A stretch of DNA of 64,000 nucleotides, from contig JAOANR010000006.1 of NCBI GenBank assembly GCA_030278955.1, forward strand, positions 30,299,124 through 30,363,123, read 5' to 3'. Source of the DNA: Hygrophila difformis (Eukaryota > Streptophyta > Magnoliopsida > Lamiales > Acanthaceae). Below the pieces are notes generated by a model. That model did not search any database. It had not been told where the DNA came from and saw only the letters and a program-made list of their open reading frames with translations. Shown piece by piece: positions 1 to 9,705 of the stretch. Positions within the stretch are counted from its first letter, which is position 1, and each line of letters opens with the position of its first letter. The translations under genes were made by a program, and so were the position numbers.

Positions 1-89
1 CTTTTAGGTTAAGATGGAGTATTAATTTTATGGATTACATAAACATGTTATTTCCAGAATGGCAAGGGGGAATTTAAAAGGGGGGAAAA

Positions 90-519
90 GGAGGGTACCC
101 GACCCGATAGGGTACCCGATATATATCGGGTACCCACCAAAATCGGGTTATAGTTGGGTAATTCCAAACCGGACCGAATGCCCACCCGTAATGGAAAGTA
201 GAAGGCCAAAAGGAAACTTGTCTTTTACGTGTTTTTGCATTGTGGGAGTATGAGAGGGAAGAGAAGAGGCTACCGGCAGCCAATTATACCATTAAAAAAT
301 AAATAAATAAATAAATAATGATCGGGTTAGTCGGGTACCCGATCGGCTAAATCGGGTTCAATTGTGAAACCCGATCCCCGGACCAATCTATTAGTTTCGG
401 GTTCGGGTACCCGACTCCGGTTTTTTTGAAGGAAAAAAAAAAAAGAAAACCTACCCAACTATACTAATTTTCGGGTTCGGGCTTGGTATCCGATTAACCG
501 ACCCACTTGCTCACCCCTG
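90..519. mobile_element. GGGTACCCGA-rich DNA-transposon remnant (hAT-like right end)
   Basis: The stretch is dense in GGGTACCCGA and its variants (around 96, 109, 128, 333 and 403), which are self-complementary around GGTACC. It ends in ACTTGCTCACCCCTG at about 505-519, resembling the CAGGGGTGAGC termini of non-autonomous hAT elements. I could not find a matching left terminus or a target duplication, so the left limit is arbitrary and the class is inferred. It has no coding capacity. An (AAAT)n run at 296-319 lies inside. Confidence 0.4.
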
Positions 520-574
520 GCCTTGACTCCTGACCCCCATCATGCTGTGAGTCCCGTTCCAGTCCATCCCATTA

Positions 575-1225
575 GTAATCAGGAGTCTACCATCACCTGA
601 ACAGCGCCGTCCCTTACATTACACCCCAAATAATCATTGTCACATTTAGAAGTTCCACAGCCTCTCCATCCACCTGCAAACGCTTCTGCGCTAGACCAGA
701 TTTCATAGCGGCAACAACCCCCAAGGCCGTCGCAACACCACCGCTTGGAATTATGGCACTCACGGGAGGAATCACCCGCACAATAGCCCCTTCTTCATGA
801 GTAGCAGCAGCCCTAAATCCGACCTGTTGCAGTACCACCCTCTCACCCCTAACCTCATGTGGCGGACTCGCACTCCCATGCTCACTCCCCTCCTCAACTA
901 TGCAGCTTGCGAAGTGGCCGGTTGCGCCCGGCGGACCATTTTCATCCAATCCCCAAATGCCTTATCGGCACCTGTACCATTTGTCCCCCCAGCCCACACC
1001 TCCATAGCCTCCTCAACTGCCACCACCGTATCAGCCCCATACCCGTCGGCCAATCCTCTTCACAACCATCCCCATGTCTCCCCTCATAAACCTCACCCTG
1101 CAAATTGGAACACTCACACTCAAAGTGCCCATATCTTCCGCAGTTGGTGCACAACAGGAGTACACCTCATACACCTCATACGAGACAGGGATCCAACAAT
1201 CATTGACCAATAACTTACCCTTCAC
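575..1225 (-). pseudogene. LINE remnant: ORF1 zinc-knuckle region and start of ORF2
   Basis: On the minus strand a broken protein reads LVNDCWIPVSYE, then after a frameshift CTNCGRYGHFECEC (about 1150-1105). This is a CX2CX4HX4C zinc knuckle, preceded by the basic stretch typical of the nucleic-acid-binding ORF1 of plant L1-type LINEs. Further on, at about 630-600, MIIWG is followed after another frameshift by NVRDGA. This resembles the MxIIWNVRGAG opening of plant LINE ORF2, the endonuclease start. At least three frame changes and stops are present, so it cannot code. A captured zinc-knuckle domain from another gene is possible. The order knuckle, linker, IIWNxRG is what favours a LINE. No poly(A) tail or target duplication was found. 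Confidence 0.5.
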
Positions 1226-1328
1226 CAGTTTCTTACAATTTCTATTTCGTTCAATTTAATATTGACTCGAGGACTCAATTCCGATCAAGTTTAGAATCAT
1301 GTAAAGATTATGTTACGAAGTTTCAACT
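1226..1328. other. no gene recognised
   Basis: Short AT-rich spacer between the LINE remnant and the left inverted repeat. I see no coding signal or repeat boundary in it. Confidence 0.5.
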
Positions 1329-1366
1329 ATTATAACCATAGTTATAAAAGGTGCACCATGGCACTG
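1329..1366 (+). repeat. left arm of an imperfect inverted repeat around a plastid-derived segment
   Basis: The motif TTATAACCATAGTTATAAAA followed by GGTG and a CCATGGCAC run recurs in reverse complement at 2561-2594. The two arms match well over about 24 bases and poorly further in. They could be the ends of a transposon or two independent copies of a common repeat in opposite orientation. Confidence 0.45.
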
Positions 1367-1660
1367 AGATACATATGGCACAAGCTCATACCATCGTGTC
1401 AGGTGCATCTTTGTGCGATTGTTAAGTTGCCTTTCTGTTTTTCCTTTTCATCTTCTCTTTTATTTTATATATGTTTTTTTTTTGTGTGTGTATGTTGTGT
1501 TTTGAAAAGTTTTCATTGCTTTTCTTTGTGTAGTATTTTTTCTTTTTCTTTTTTTTTCTTTTTTCTTTTTTTTTTGCCAAGGGCATGTTTTCAACATAAA
1601 TAGAAGCTCAGAAATCAGTGCTTCAACACTTAGAACTTCAGTTGCTCTTGCCATGTACAG
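1367..1660. other. polypyrimidine-rich spacer, no gene
   Basis: T/C-rich tract, densest at 1430-1580. Open frames over it are low-complexity Phe/Ser runs and their Lys-rich complements. I see no supported feature. Confidence 0.5.
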
Positions 1661-2035
1661 TAGGTATTGCTTTAAATTTGGAATCAGATAATGTTGGTGT
1701 TATATTAATGGGTAATGGTTTGATGGTACAGAAAGGAAGTTCTGTAAGCAACAGAAAGGATTGATCAGATTCCAGTGATTGAGGCATATTTGGCTTCGCT
1801 ATAAACGCTAACACTAAAACTATAGATGGTAGAGGTGAAAGTTTGAACAGGCGGTGGTGGTCTGTATAAGAGCCTCTTCAAACCAAGGGTCGGCTAATAA
1901 TAAGAATCTAAGAAGTAGTTGCTTTGTTACCGCAACAATTGAATCAGAATCTGGTAATTCTTTATGTTGCAAGAAAAGGAGGAGCTTCTGCTCTTACAGA
2001 TGCTATTTCACGTTTGCAATTAAATTAGAATATGA
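1661..2035 (+). pseudogene. atpA: nuclear plastid-DNA insertion: degenerate atpA fragment
   Basis: Across three frames the translation follows the plastid ATP synthase alpha subunit in order. It gives [20 protein letters not shown] (1663-1722), then QKGSSV, then (frame change) ID-QIPV-EAYLAS, then (frame change) INANTKTIDGRGE (near 1805-1840). After that come RRxxSVxEPLQT, RLII, and a TxLNQNLVxxYVA-like stretch (about 1920-1970). The plastid subunit fits better than mitochondrial Atp1: the VxLMGxGL...EGSSVKATGRI..IPVSEAYLG pattern is plastid-type. Stops and at least four frame changes rule out function. The 5' and 3' ends of atpA are absent. The strong decay implies an old transfer. It lies inside a 1.27-kb interval bounded by inverted repeats. 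Confidence 0.8.
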
Positions 2036-2269
2036 ACAGAAGGCACTGTTTTCATTATTTCTCCTCTCTGCCGAGTCTCTGCTCCTCGCTGTTGATTACC
2101 TATTTTACTTTTGCTTTTAATCTTGATGTTTAATGACTGACTTGGTTGGATGTTGTGAAGAATTGTTTGCTATAGAACATTTTAAATGTGTGGTGGTTAT
2201 TTTCAAATTTTAATTAATATTGATTAATATATCTTATGTTTGTACCAACAGCCGTTGGCTCTTGACTTA

Positions 2270-2440
2270 GTGCTTATAGGGTTTTAAATCTCAAACTCCT
2301 TCAACAAGGTCTCGAATCTGAGCCCTCGTGGAGACATAAAACTGCTTTTGAAGATATCTGTCTGTCTGCTCACCAAGTCCACCCTTGCCTCAAGGTTACT
2401 CTTGTGCCCCCCTTAGAAAATCCCTTGAGTTCACCCAAAA
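2270..2440 (-). repeat. possible tRNA-derived SINE, decayed
   Basis: On the minus strand GATTCGAGACC (about 2322-2312) fits a pol III B box (GGTTCGANNCC). About 60 bases upstream a weak A-box-like TGGACTTGGTGAGC occurs. No poly(A) tail or flanking duplication is obvious. It differs from the better-supported SINE family elsewhere in the window. Confidence 0.3.
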
Positions 2441-2560
2441 AATACTATATCTTATGTTCGTAATATAGCAAACATATAAATGTAATATGGTTAAAAAAGC
2501 TAATTGCCATGGTGCATGCCGAGCTGCGCTGTGAGTCGGATTGCATGAGCTCCACGCTGT

Positions 2561-2594
2561 GCCCTGGCATCACCTTTTACAACTATGATTATAA
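2561..2594 (-). repeat. right arm of the inverted repeat at 1329-1366
   Basis: The reverse complement of this segment begins TTATAATCATAGTTGTAAAA and continues GGTG, matching the left arm with two mismatches in the first 24 bases. Confidence 0.45.
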
Positions 2595-3400
2595 CTATGC
2601 ATCTAGAGATTAGGAATTTTAGAATCAATGACCACAAGTTCGCTAAAGATTCAAGGAATCCACGCAATCAGACCATGATTTACACACTAATATCCGTATG
2701 TAGTTAGTTACAAGGGGTTTCAATCAACTTGTCATTGGCCTATTGCATTATGCAAGCTTCCTATGAAGAGATAAAGGCAATACTAAGAGAGCCCTGTCAG
2801 TTGGGCTGGCCCTATTATAGTATTATCTGGTTCTCTAGTATTGTTGTAGATATCTAAGCGTGGCGCTCTGAATTCATTATCTCAGGGACTATAGTTTGGG
2901 GAATGAACTCCAAGAAGATATAAAAGCTTCACACAATGTTGTTCAATGGTTCATATACTGCACTAAGTTATAGAGCTTTTGAGTTTTGACCATAAACTAG
3001 AACTAACAAAGCTTTGTACAACAATACAAGATTCATTTAGAACATTAGCAAGAGGCTCAGACCAACATAAAGCACTTCATAAATGGAAACAAAGTTATCA
3101 ACAATCAAATTGTTATTCGACAAAACACATTATATTTCAAGTTATTTTCACATAAGTTTTTAACTCTTTCACAGCCTTCATTCCATCGATGCAAGACACA
3201 GCAAATTACCCATTTTCAACAAGAATGCGATGGCCACAGAAATAAAGCATTCAAACAAACTGGAGTGTCTCACAATTTTTCTGCATTGATAATATTTGAT
3301 ACACTAAATCAAAATTAAGGATTATATTTGCAAACTAGAAAGAAAGAAAAGAAAAAAAAAAAAAAAAAAGGTTCGAGCATATAGATTGGCAAAATGGCAA
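2595..3400. other. no gene recognised
   Basis: AT-rich intergenic sequence with a poly(A) run at 3349-3369. I see neither a coding signal nor transposon termini. Confidence 0.5.
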
Positions 3401-3654
3401 TTAATTGAAGAAACTCAAAAGCTTTACACACCAATAATCATTCAACTGGTCTAATGTCGCATAACATACATATGACATTCAAGTTTTCAATATCCCTTTC
3501 CAAAACAAGCAATCTTATAGCATACGAAATGGACTGATGTGCTGGTACCTGATACCATCTGCAGCTCCAATGCAGAGACCCATCTTAGTTCTTTATAAAT
3601 TTGCAGTATATATGAATCTTCACACATAAACCTTGAACAATCCTGTGTGGGGCT

Positions 3655-4949
3655 CTACCCACAGCAAAACCATTTTTTCTGCAGATCAACGGCAAGCAAT
3701 CAATCTTTTGAATTTCTATCAAAAAACAAAGCCACAACAAATAAAAGGAAAATTGTCAGCATCCAAGATTCCCAAAGAAAATCGAAAGCATGGTCTGGTA
3801 ATCCCTTGAGAAGTTAGAAGGCACATGTATATGGTAATACTACTGTAGCTCAATTGCTGGCTCGAAAAGATAGATTCATATGTACATGTGGTGAATGGCT
3901 CAAAATTGAATGCTCCATATTCTAATCAAAGACAAACTCACACGGTGAGGCTTTAAAGGTTCCACTCCATGCTTTGTATCAATATCCACCCGTGAGGGAG
4001 ACGACTCTGGCTTCCCACCTGTCTTCTTCTCATCCCTGGCCTTGTTAAATATAACAGTAAATCCCTCGGCTGAGGCTGGATCATTGACATCCCATTCACC
4101 AAACTTCGGCAACGGTTGTCCTTTGTCCTTCAAAAATATAAAATACAAACTCCATTTAACTATAATTAGAAAATATGAAGGCAGTGAAGGCCAACAGTGC
4201 CTAAATTTCCAACTGATAAAACTAACTAAATATTGTAATACTTGGTAGATGATTTCAAACCAAAAAAGGGGGGCTAAGAAAGACCACTTCGAGACCTGAT
4301 CAATCAATCTGCTTAAAAAGCTTTCAGATGAATGGTTGGTCACATGAATGGTGGATGTGAATAAAATCTTATGCTATCAATCTTTGGAGAACGGGACATT
4401 TTAATATTGATGTTATAAACCATAAATACTCAGATCAGCTATAACTGTAGTAGATTGATCATATTAAGTTTCTTAGTTGCCCACAGCACAACCAAATAGT
4501 ATTGCAAATCCAGGAAAATCATCCTTAAATTGATTTTCATGCTCATCAATCAGGGAATCGCAACCTCGTGCTCTCTTAAATTATGTTCCTCTTTCGACGG
4601 GCATAAGAAGAAAGCTCATCCATTTACCAAACATAGCAACTCTAAATTGCTTGATTAATTAAAAACAAACAGGTACACCTAACAAAAATTCATAGCACAA
4701 AGTCAAACTAAGCCAACTTCAACAAATATCTGCCCCGAACACACAAAAAATCGATCAGCGAAAACCATCAAAGCCGGCCAACTTCGAAACCAGAACGGAA
4801 ATCGCAACTAAACTACGAACAACAAATCGATTCAAATACAAACAACCGGAGGCAGAGCCCTGATATTCCGTAGTTCCAGTTACTTGATAATCGGAAAAGC
4901 AATTACCAATAATCAACAACAGATAAAAGATTGGATCACATACCGCCAT
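3655..4949 (-). CDS. NOI/RIN4-domain small protein (three exons, 71 residues)
   Basis: NOI-domain proteins share the nitrate-induced motif of the immune regulator RIN4 and are usually anchored to the plasma membrane through C-terminal acylated cysteines. Exon 1 is only ATG GCG (4949-4944), then GTATGT. Intron 1 is 4943-4128, ending TTTTTGAAG. Exon 2 (4127-3942) gives 62 codons beginning DKGQPLPKFGEWDVNDPASA and continuing EGFTVIFNKARDEKK, the diagnostic NOI core. It ends KPHR before GTGAGT. Intron 2 is 3941-3679, ending CTGCAG. Exon 3 (3678-3655) encodes KKWFCCG and TAG. All junctions are phase 0 and GT-AG. The 71-residue total is normal for stand-alone NOI proteins. The Cys-Cys near the end is the expected palmitoylation site. 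The start is fixed by the exon-1 donor immediately after ATGGCG. I see no disruption. The exact member cannot be named. Confidence 0.88.
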
Positions 4950-5050
4950 GAATTCTGGTGCCGAGATGTTTATCCGCAGAAAATTGACCCGAGCAGAAGG
5001 CTTCGAAAAGCAAGAGAGGGGAAATGGGTCTGAACTTTTGCTGTGTAGAC

Positions 5051-5059
5051 TATATATAC
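5051..5059 (-). promoter_or_regulatory. TATA box of the NOI gene
   Basis: TATATAGTC on the minus strand lies about 100 bases upstream of the ATG at 4949, at the usual distance for a short plant 5' leader. Transcription would start near 5025. Confidence 0.55.
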
Positions 5060-5139
5060 ATAGAAATATTATACGGCTGTATGTATAATGGCGACAGCAC
5101 AGTCTTTCCAAAATACAAGAAAAATACATAAAAATATTA

Positions 5140-5413
5140 CTCCATCTGATTATTTGATTATATTTTAGTTGTCTGTTTAGAAAAAAAAAAGTATTTCAAA
5201 ATAGCTGTCGATTTCCATATTTATCTTGATATTTTTTCAATATTATCCTTTTACTTTCATAAATATTACTCATTCTCTCTTTACTCCTAACTCTACATTT
5301 TCTTGATTTGTGTGAATAAATCAAGGGCAAAAGTGGAAAATGAAAAAATAATCATTATCTTTCTTGGTTCATAAATTTCTTCTAAAACGTCAACTAATTT
5401 TGAACGGAGGGAC
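5140..5413. mobile_element. Stowaway-like MITE in the NOI upstream region
   Basis: Degenerate Stowaway termini: CTCCATCTG at the left and CGGAGGGAC at the right. Flanking TA dinucleotides lie at 5138-5139 and 5414-5415. At 274 bp and AT-rich, it has no coding capacity. It ends about 80 bases from the NOI TATA box, so it could influence that promoter. Confidence 0.65.
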
Positions 5414-5499
5414 TAGTAAGTTTTCAAAAAATATACCATTCCTATCAAGGGCAACCCGATTCCATTGATATATCTGTCCTGTTTTCCAACCATATGTGT

Positions 5500-5556
5500 G
5501 ATTTGGACTCTCAGATATTTTTGCATCTAAATGTTTATAAAAAAAAAAGTAAAATA
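5500..5556 (+). repeat. SINE 3'-end fragment
   Basis: TTTGGACTCTCAGATATTTT, then TGCATCTAAATGTTTA and a poly(A), resembles the 3' end of the SINE copy at 8394-8530 (minus). The pol III boxes are missing. Confidence 0.4.
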
Positions 5557-6107
5557 CATAGATGTGAATGTTTACTAAAAGAAAAAAATTGATTATATTG
5601 TGGCTTCTCTAGAATTCGAGACTTTTATACAAAAAGTTGTTTGGGATTAATGTTACGTCTAATGTGGCATGAATACCATTCCTCACTCGGTCGCCAGGAA
5701 AGAAAGAAAAAATTCCTCTTAAATATCCAAATAATTAATACTAAATACTACGTAATTACCAATTAAGTATCCTTTCAAGTTTCAACTTCAAACGAGATGT
5801 AAATAGAGTGGGTGTGGCTTGTGTGCTGTCAACAGCACATACTGGCAAATATGAAATAATGGATACGCATAGAAAAATCATGTCAGAGCAATGAAAAATG
5901 ATGACTGTAAATAATGTGTGCGTATGAAAAAAATAATGAATATTATAAAATAAGCAACATCATTTTTTACATTATTTAGCATATATAGGCAAATTAATTG
6001 CCAGTACAAGAAATAGAATAACTATATTTATAAATTTATTAAAATATAAATAAATATTGCTGTCCGAAAGGTGGACTTGAAGGTGCCAGGTGGAGTGTCT
6101 ATTGTCA
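5557..6107. other. no gene recognised
   Basis: AT-rich intergenic sequence without clear termini, repeats or coding signal. Confidence 0.5.
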
Positions 6108-6115
6108 TTTGTCAT

Positions 6116-6707
6116 TAGGGGTGGGAATAGGTCAGGCTACCCGACAGGGGCCTATGGCCTAGCCTACCGAAGGCCAGGCCAGGCCAGACTTTTTTTATAA
6201 ATAGGCTAGGCTTAGGCTAATTTAAAAGTCTATTTAGCTAAATAGGCCCAGGCCAGGCTTAATTAAAAGTCTTTTAGGCCTACCAGGCCGGCCTATTAAT
6301 CATATTATTAGTCTATTTATGTTTATTACGTAGGTATATGTCGTATTATTAGTTTTATATTATGTAAAAGTAATTATTAATTTGATCTTATATAGATTTT
6401 CAAAATATTTATGAGTTTTTTCTCGTAAATAAATAATTTTGGATGAAAACTTACCCAAGTGAACAAATTATGTCTTCCAACCTTATGATTACATCTGGAT
6501 ATATATATATATAAAATATTTAAACTTATTTCTAAAATAGGCTTAATCAGGCCTTTAAAAGGCTTAGAGGCTGGCCTATTTAAATAAATAGGTCAGGCTT
6601 AGGCCTATAACATAGGCCTATCAAAGGTAATAGGCCAGGCTCGGGCCTATGAAAATCGACGTAGGCCCGGGCCGTACAAGCCTAGGCCTAGCCTATTTCC
6701 ACCCCTA
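6116..6707. mobile_element. non-autonomous hAT element, AGGCCTAGGCC-rich
   Basis: Terminal inverted repeats TAGGGGTGGGAATAGG and CCTATTTCCACCCCTA bound the unit. A perfect 8-bp target duplication TTTGTCAT sits at 6108-6115 and 6708-6715, the hAT signature. Both subterminal regions are packed with AGGCCTA/TAGGCCT motifs, which may be transposase-binding sites as in known hAT elements. At 592 bp it has no coding capacity. Confidence 0.8.
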
Positions 6708-6847
6708 TTTGTCATAACAAAGACCAGTCAAAAGTGTAGTGTTTTACTTTTGGGTAGTTATAAATAAACACCCTAATAGACATTCTCCCTTGAAAATTGG
6801 GAAGGGAGTATGGTGGATGGAATTCCATACAACATTTATTACACTTA

Positions 6848-6848
<1 letters not shown>

Positions 6849-6922
<74 letters not shown>
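6849..6922. repeat. (TTA)n microsatellite
   Basis: About 24 uninterrupted TTA/ATT units. The open frame over it is poly-Tyr and not a gene. Confidence 0.95.
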
Positions 6923-7111
6923 TTAAATTTTTCTAACCACTTTTATTATTGATTGATGGCAAGTATTAACAAAAAAAGGTTGAAAATTAAAGTGCCCGAA
7001 AAATTAGTATGTAATAAGTTTTAAACAATTTTTATTCTATATTTATTGTATTATTTGTTCGAATTATTATAATTATTTTTTTATCAAACTTATTTATTCA
7101 TAATCTAAATA

Positions 7112-7216
7112 GTCAATTGGGATGATCGAATGAGGACTTGGTTTCGAATTGTATGGTTTGGACTCCCACACATTTTTATCGACACATAAGTGTCAATGTT
7201 AAACTAAAATAAAAAA
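7112..7216 (+). repeat. SINE copy, decayed 5' part
   Basis: TTGGGATGATCGAATGAGGA at the start and TTTGGACTCCCACACATTTT followed by ATCGACACATAAGTGTCAAT at the end match the 3' half of the SINE at 8394-8530. The B box has been lost. An A-rich tail follows. Confidence 0.5.
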
Positions 7217-7417
7217 GAAAAAAGAAAAAAATCTAATTAGTCAATTCAATGTTTATGTTCGTCAAAATTTATTATTAGTAGAAAATTAGTACTTTAATAA
7301 ACAAAATTTAAGCATATGAATAATAAATTTTAAGATTGATATTCATATAGTTTCAAATCTTCTAAAACTATTGCAAATAATATAAATAATTATTTTAAAA
7401 TATAAAAATAAAAAATA
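7217..7417. other. no gene recognised
   Basis: AT-rich spacer with no supported feature. Confidence 0.5.
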
Positions 7418-7677
7418 CTCCCTCCGTCCCAGTTAATGTGTATGGTTTGATTTTTTGACACTGTTCTTTGTTCAGCTTTGACTTAATTTTTTTGCAAGTA
7501 TATATTTGAAAAAAAATAGTCGAGTTGGATCTTGTTAGAATCGTATGATCATGTAGTTTTTGAATATATATTTTACATAATTTTTTATTGTATATATTTT
7601 GAAATATTAACGATTGAAAATGTGCATTGAATTGTGTGCAGAAGTCAAACAAGACAAGTTAAATGGGACGGAGGGAG
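7418..7677. mobile_element. Stowaway MITE, intact termini
   Basis: Perfect CTCCCTCCGTCCC inverted termini with TA on both sides (7416-7417, 7678-7679). Size is 260 bp. Internal sequence is shared, in opposite orientation, with the copies at 17688-17946 and 60796-61015. Confidence 0.9.
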
Positions 7678-7742
7678 TAACATAAAATCATATTTATAAA
7701 TTAAGTAAACCATAAATCCTAAAATCAAACACTTCATAGGAA

Positions 7743-7749
<7 letters not shown>

Positions 7750-7773
<24 letters not shown>

Positions 7774-7776
7774 TAA
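7750..7776. repeat. (TA)n microsatellite
   Basis: Alternating TA run after a poly(A) tract. Confidence 0.9.
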
Positions 7777-8149
7777 TGTGATTAATAGTGTATGAAATTC
7801 CATCCAACTTACTTTTCACTAGTTTGCTTTCACTACTTTTAAGGTATGGTATTTATTAGAGGTGTGTATTTAGTATAATAGGGGTGTTTATTTAGCCAAC
7901 CCCTTTACTTTTACCTGTGAGGATTAACATAACAATCTGTCAAATCGTAACTATGAGTCACTGCACAACGATTTTGACCCCAAATCAAAATCTAAATGTA
8001 AAATTATGGTTTGAAAAATAAAATATAAATCAACCCAAAAATAAAAATGAACCTTGGCTCAATTTTCGTTCACCAAAAAAAAACCTTGGTTCAATTTTTT
8101 TCTAATAAAATGAGAAATTAAATCCTCCTTCTCTAGTCCCTAATACTTT

Positions 8150-8345
8150 CATTTTTCACACAATTCAATGCACATTATAAACCGTTAATAACTCAAGTTT
8201 GATAAAGTACAAAATTCTAAAAGTTCAATATTTAAAACCTATACGATGAGACGAATTCAACAAAATCTCACTTGACTAATTTTAACTTATATACTGTGGT
8301 AAAATTTTAAGTAAAATTCTATGTGTGAATAGTAGCATATTACCA
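8150..8345. mobile_element. decayed Stowaway MITE
   Basis: The internal string TCACACAATTCAATGCACAT, then AACCGTTAATAACTC and GATGAGACGAATTCAACAAA, follows the interior of the Stowaway family in this window. No clear termini remain. Limits are approximate. Confidence 0.5.
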
Positions 8346-8393
8346 AATGTCAACAACTTTTCAATACAAATGTAGTATTTTTTTGGTAAACAT

Positions 8394-8530
8394 TAATACT
8401 CATGTATCGACAAAGGTGTATGGGAGTCCAAGCCACATCAATTACAAAGGAGATAAATGAGAGGGATAGGTGGTCGGGTGGGAATTGAACCCCCAACCAT
8501 AAAATTGGAAGTCAAGGGACATGACGACTA
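8394..8530 (-). mobile_element. tRNA-derived SINE, near full length
   Basis: Read on the minus strand it starts GTAGTCGTCATGTCCCTTGA, has a B-box-like GGGTTCAATTCCC, and ends CTTGGACTCCCATACACC, then TTAATGTTTACC and a short A-rich tail. Related copies lie at 59822-59975, 61016-61097, 7112-7216 and 5500-5556. Its 5' end abuts the hAT-like element that starts at 8531. Confidence 0.7.
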
Positions 8531-8781
8531 CTAGGGTTGGGTCTCGGTACGGCATACCGAAACTTTTCACTAATACCATTACCATACCATAAATATCGGT
8601 ATATGAAAAATGAATACCTTTGTCATACCATAATTTCGGTATATCGAAACATTCGGCATAAAAATTCGGTATTATCGATATACCAATATAAAATTATTTT
8701 TCAAAATGAATGAAATTTTTCATATAATTGTTTTAACTTAATTGCAATAAAATAATTTCCAAAATAATGTAATTCACATAA
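8531..8781. mobile_element. hAT-like element, left part (GGTATACCG-rich)
   Basis: TAGGGTTGGGTCTCGGTACG opens a region full of CGGTATACCG-type palindromes. The same palindromes recur at 18366-18556, which ends TTGTACAACACTA. I read the two as one element split by the LTR retrotransposon at 8782-17564. No target duplication of the hAT-like unit was found. Confidence 0.5.
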
Positions 8782-9693
8782 TGTCATGGATCGGATTAGA
8801 CACATTTTATTGATGAACAAAGTGAAGAACATGAAAATGGAAAAATAAAGGATAGTGGGATTACCAAGTTGGAAGGCTCAATTTTGGATCAATAACACAC
8901 TAAATATGTTAAGAATCTCTCAATCGACAATCCTAATGGCTACAATACGATTGAACACATCCCATGCTCAAAAGGAATCCAAACTGAATGGATGAACTCA
9001 ATGGGGACCTTTCAATCAAAGTATATTTTCACTCTCAAAGTGTTTTCAAGATATATTCATTCAAAAGATAAATGACAAAGTGTTAGGGAGACCATATATA
9101 TTAGCAATCCAAAATACAAAGGTTTAAACAACCCTACACTAGAACTAAACAAACAAGAAAATCCTAGACTGGCCGTCGCTAAGCTGGCCCGTCGTGAAAC
9201 TATGGTTAGCAACGGGAAAAAGGGACCTCTTGTATATCACGTCATGAAGCTGGCCGTCGCTAAGCTGGCCCGTCGTGAAACTATGGTCAGCGACGGGGAG
9301 GTTGGCGACGGGCATTGTGCTTCTCTCTCCTGTTTGTTTAATTGTCTTGTGCATGCATGCACTTGTTGAATTACAAAAAATATCACTAACTAAAATCTTC
9401 GATTTCCGGTTGCTGTTGCGGCGGGATTCCGGCCATCTTCCGGCGATCGACATTCGGTTGCTTCCGATCAATTGTGCGCTTTTGAATCCATTTGAGTGGG
9501 TCCGGGGTTTTCTTCTATTTGGATTAGCAGCTTCAAACCCATCTTCCCGGCTTTGGCTTTCATCAGCTCCTCTTCAAAATTCTGGGTCAGCAGCTCAGCA
9601 ATTCTGGATGTGAACTTCCTCATCCGCTGCTGGGATACCGGTCCTTCGGGAAATGCATGGATCAGTAGTGCTCTTGTTCCGGCTTCCATGCCA
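8782..9693 (-). repeat. 3' LTR of CRM-1
   Basis: 912 bp, TG...CA on the minus strand. It encodes the last about 70 pol residues (9689-9468), a TATA box at about 9102-9092, and a palindrome cluster (9171-9312) upstream of the TATA box. It is about 75 bp shorter than the 5' LTR, because one unit of the palindrome repeat is missing. Confidence 0.88.
9171..9312. repeat. palindrome cluster, GTCGCTAA/TTAGCGAC type (CRM-1 3' LTR)
   Basis: Half-sites CCGTCGCTAAGC, CCCGTCGTGAAAC and TTAGCGACGGG alternate so that they pair as hairpins. They occupy U3, upstream of the TATA box on the minus strand. The same set occurs in the 5' LTR and, expanded, in the leader. Confidence 0.8.
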
Positions 9694-9705
9694 CCCCCCC
9701 CTCCC
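9694..9705 (-). promoter_or_regulatory. polypurine tract of CRM-1
   Basis: GGGAGGGGGGGG immediately before the 3' LTR on the minus strand, where plus-strand DNA synthesis would start. Confidence 0.8.

Noticed and set aside
797..1213. 138-codon plus-strand frame rich in Pro, His and Ser
   Set aside because: It is the shadow of the minus-strand zinc-knuckle remnant.
6739..6936. Open frame with a poly-Tyr run
   Set aside because: Translation of a (TTA)n microsatellite.
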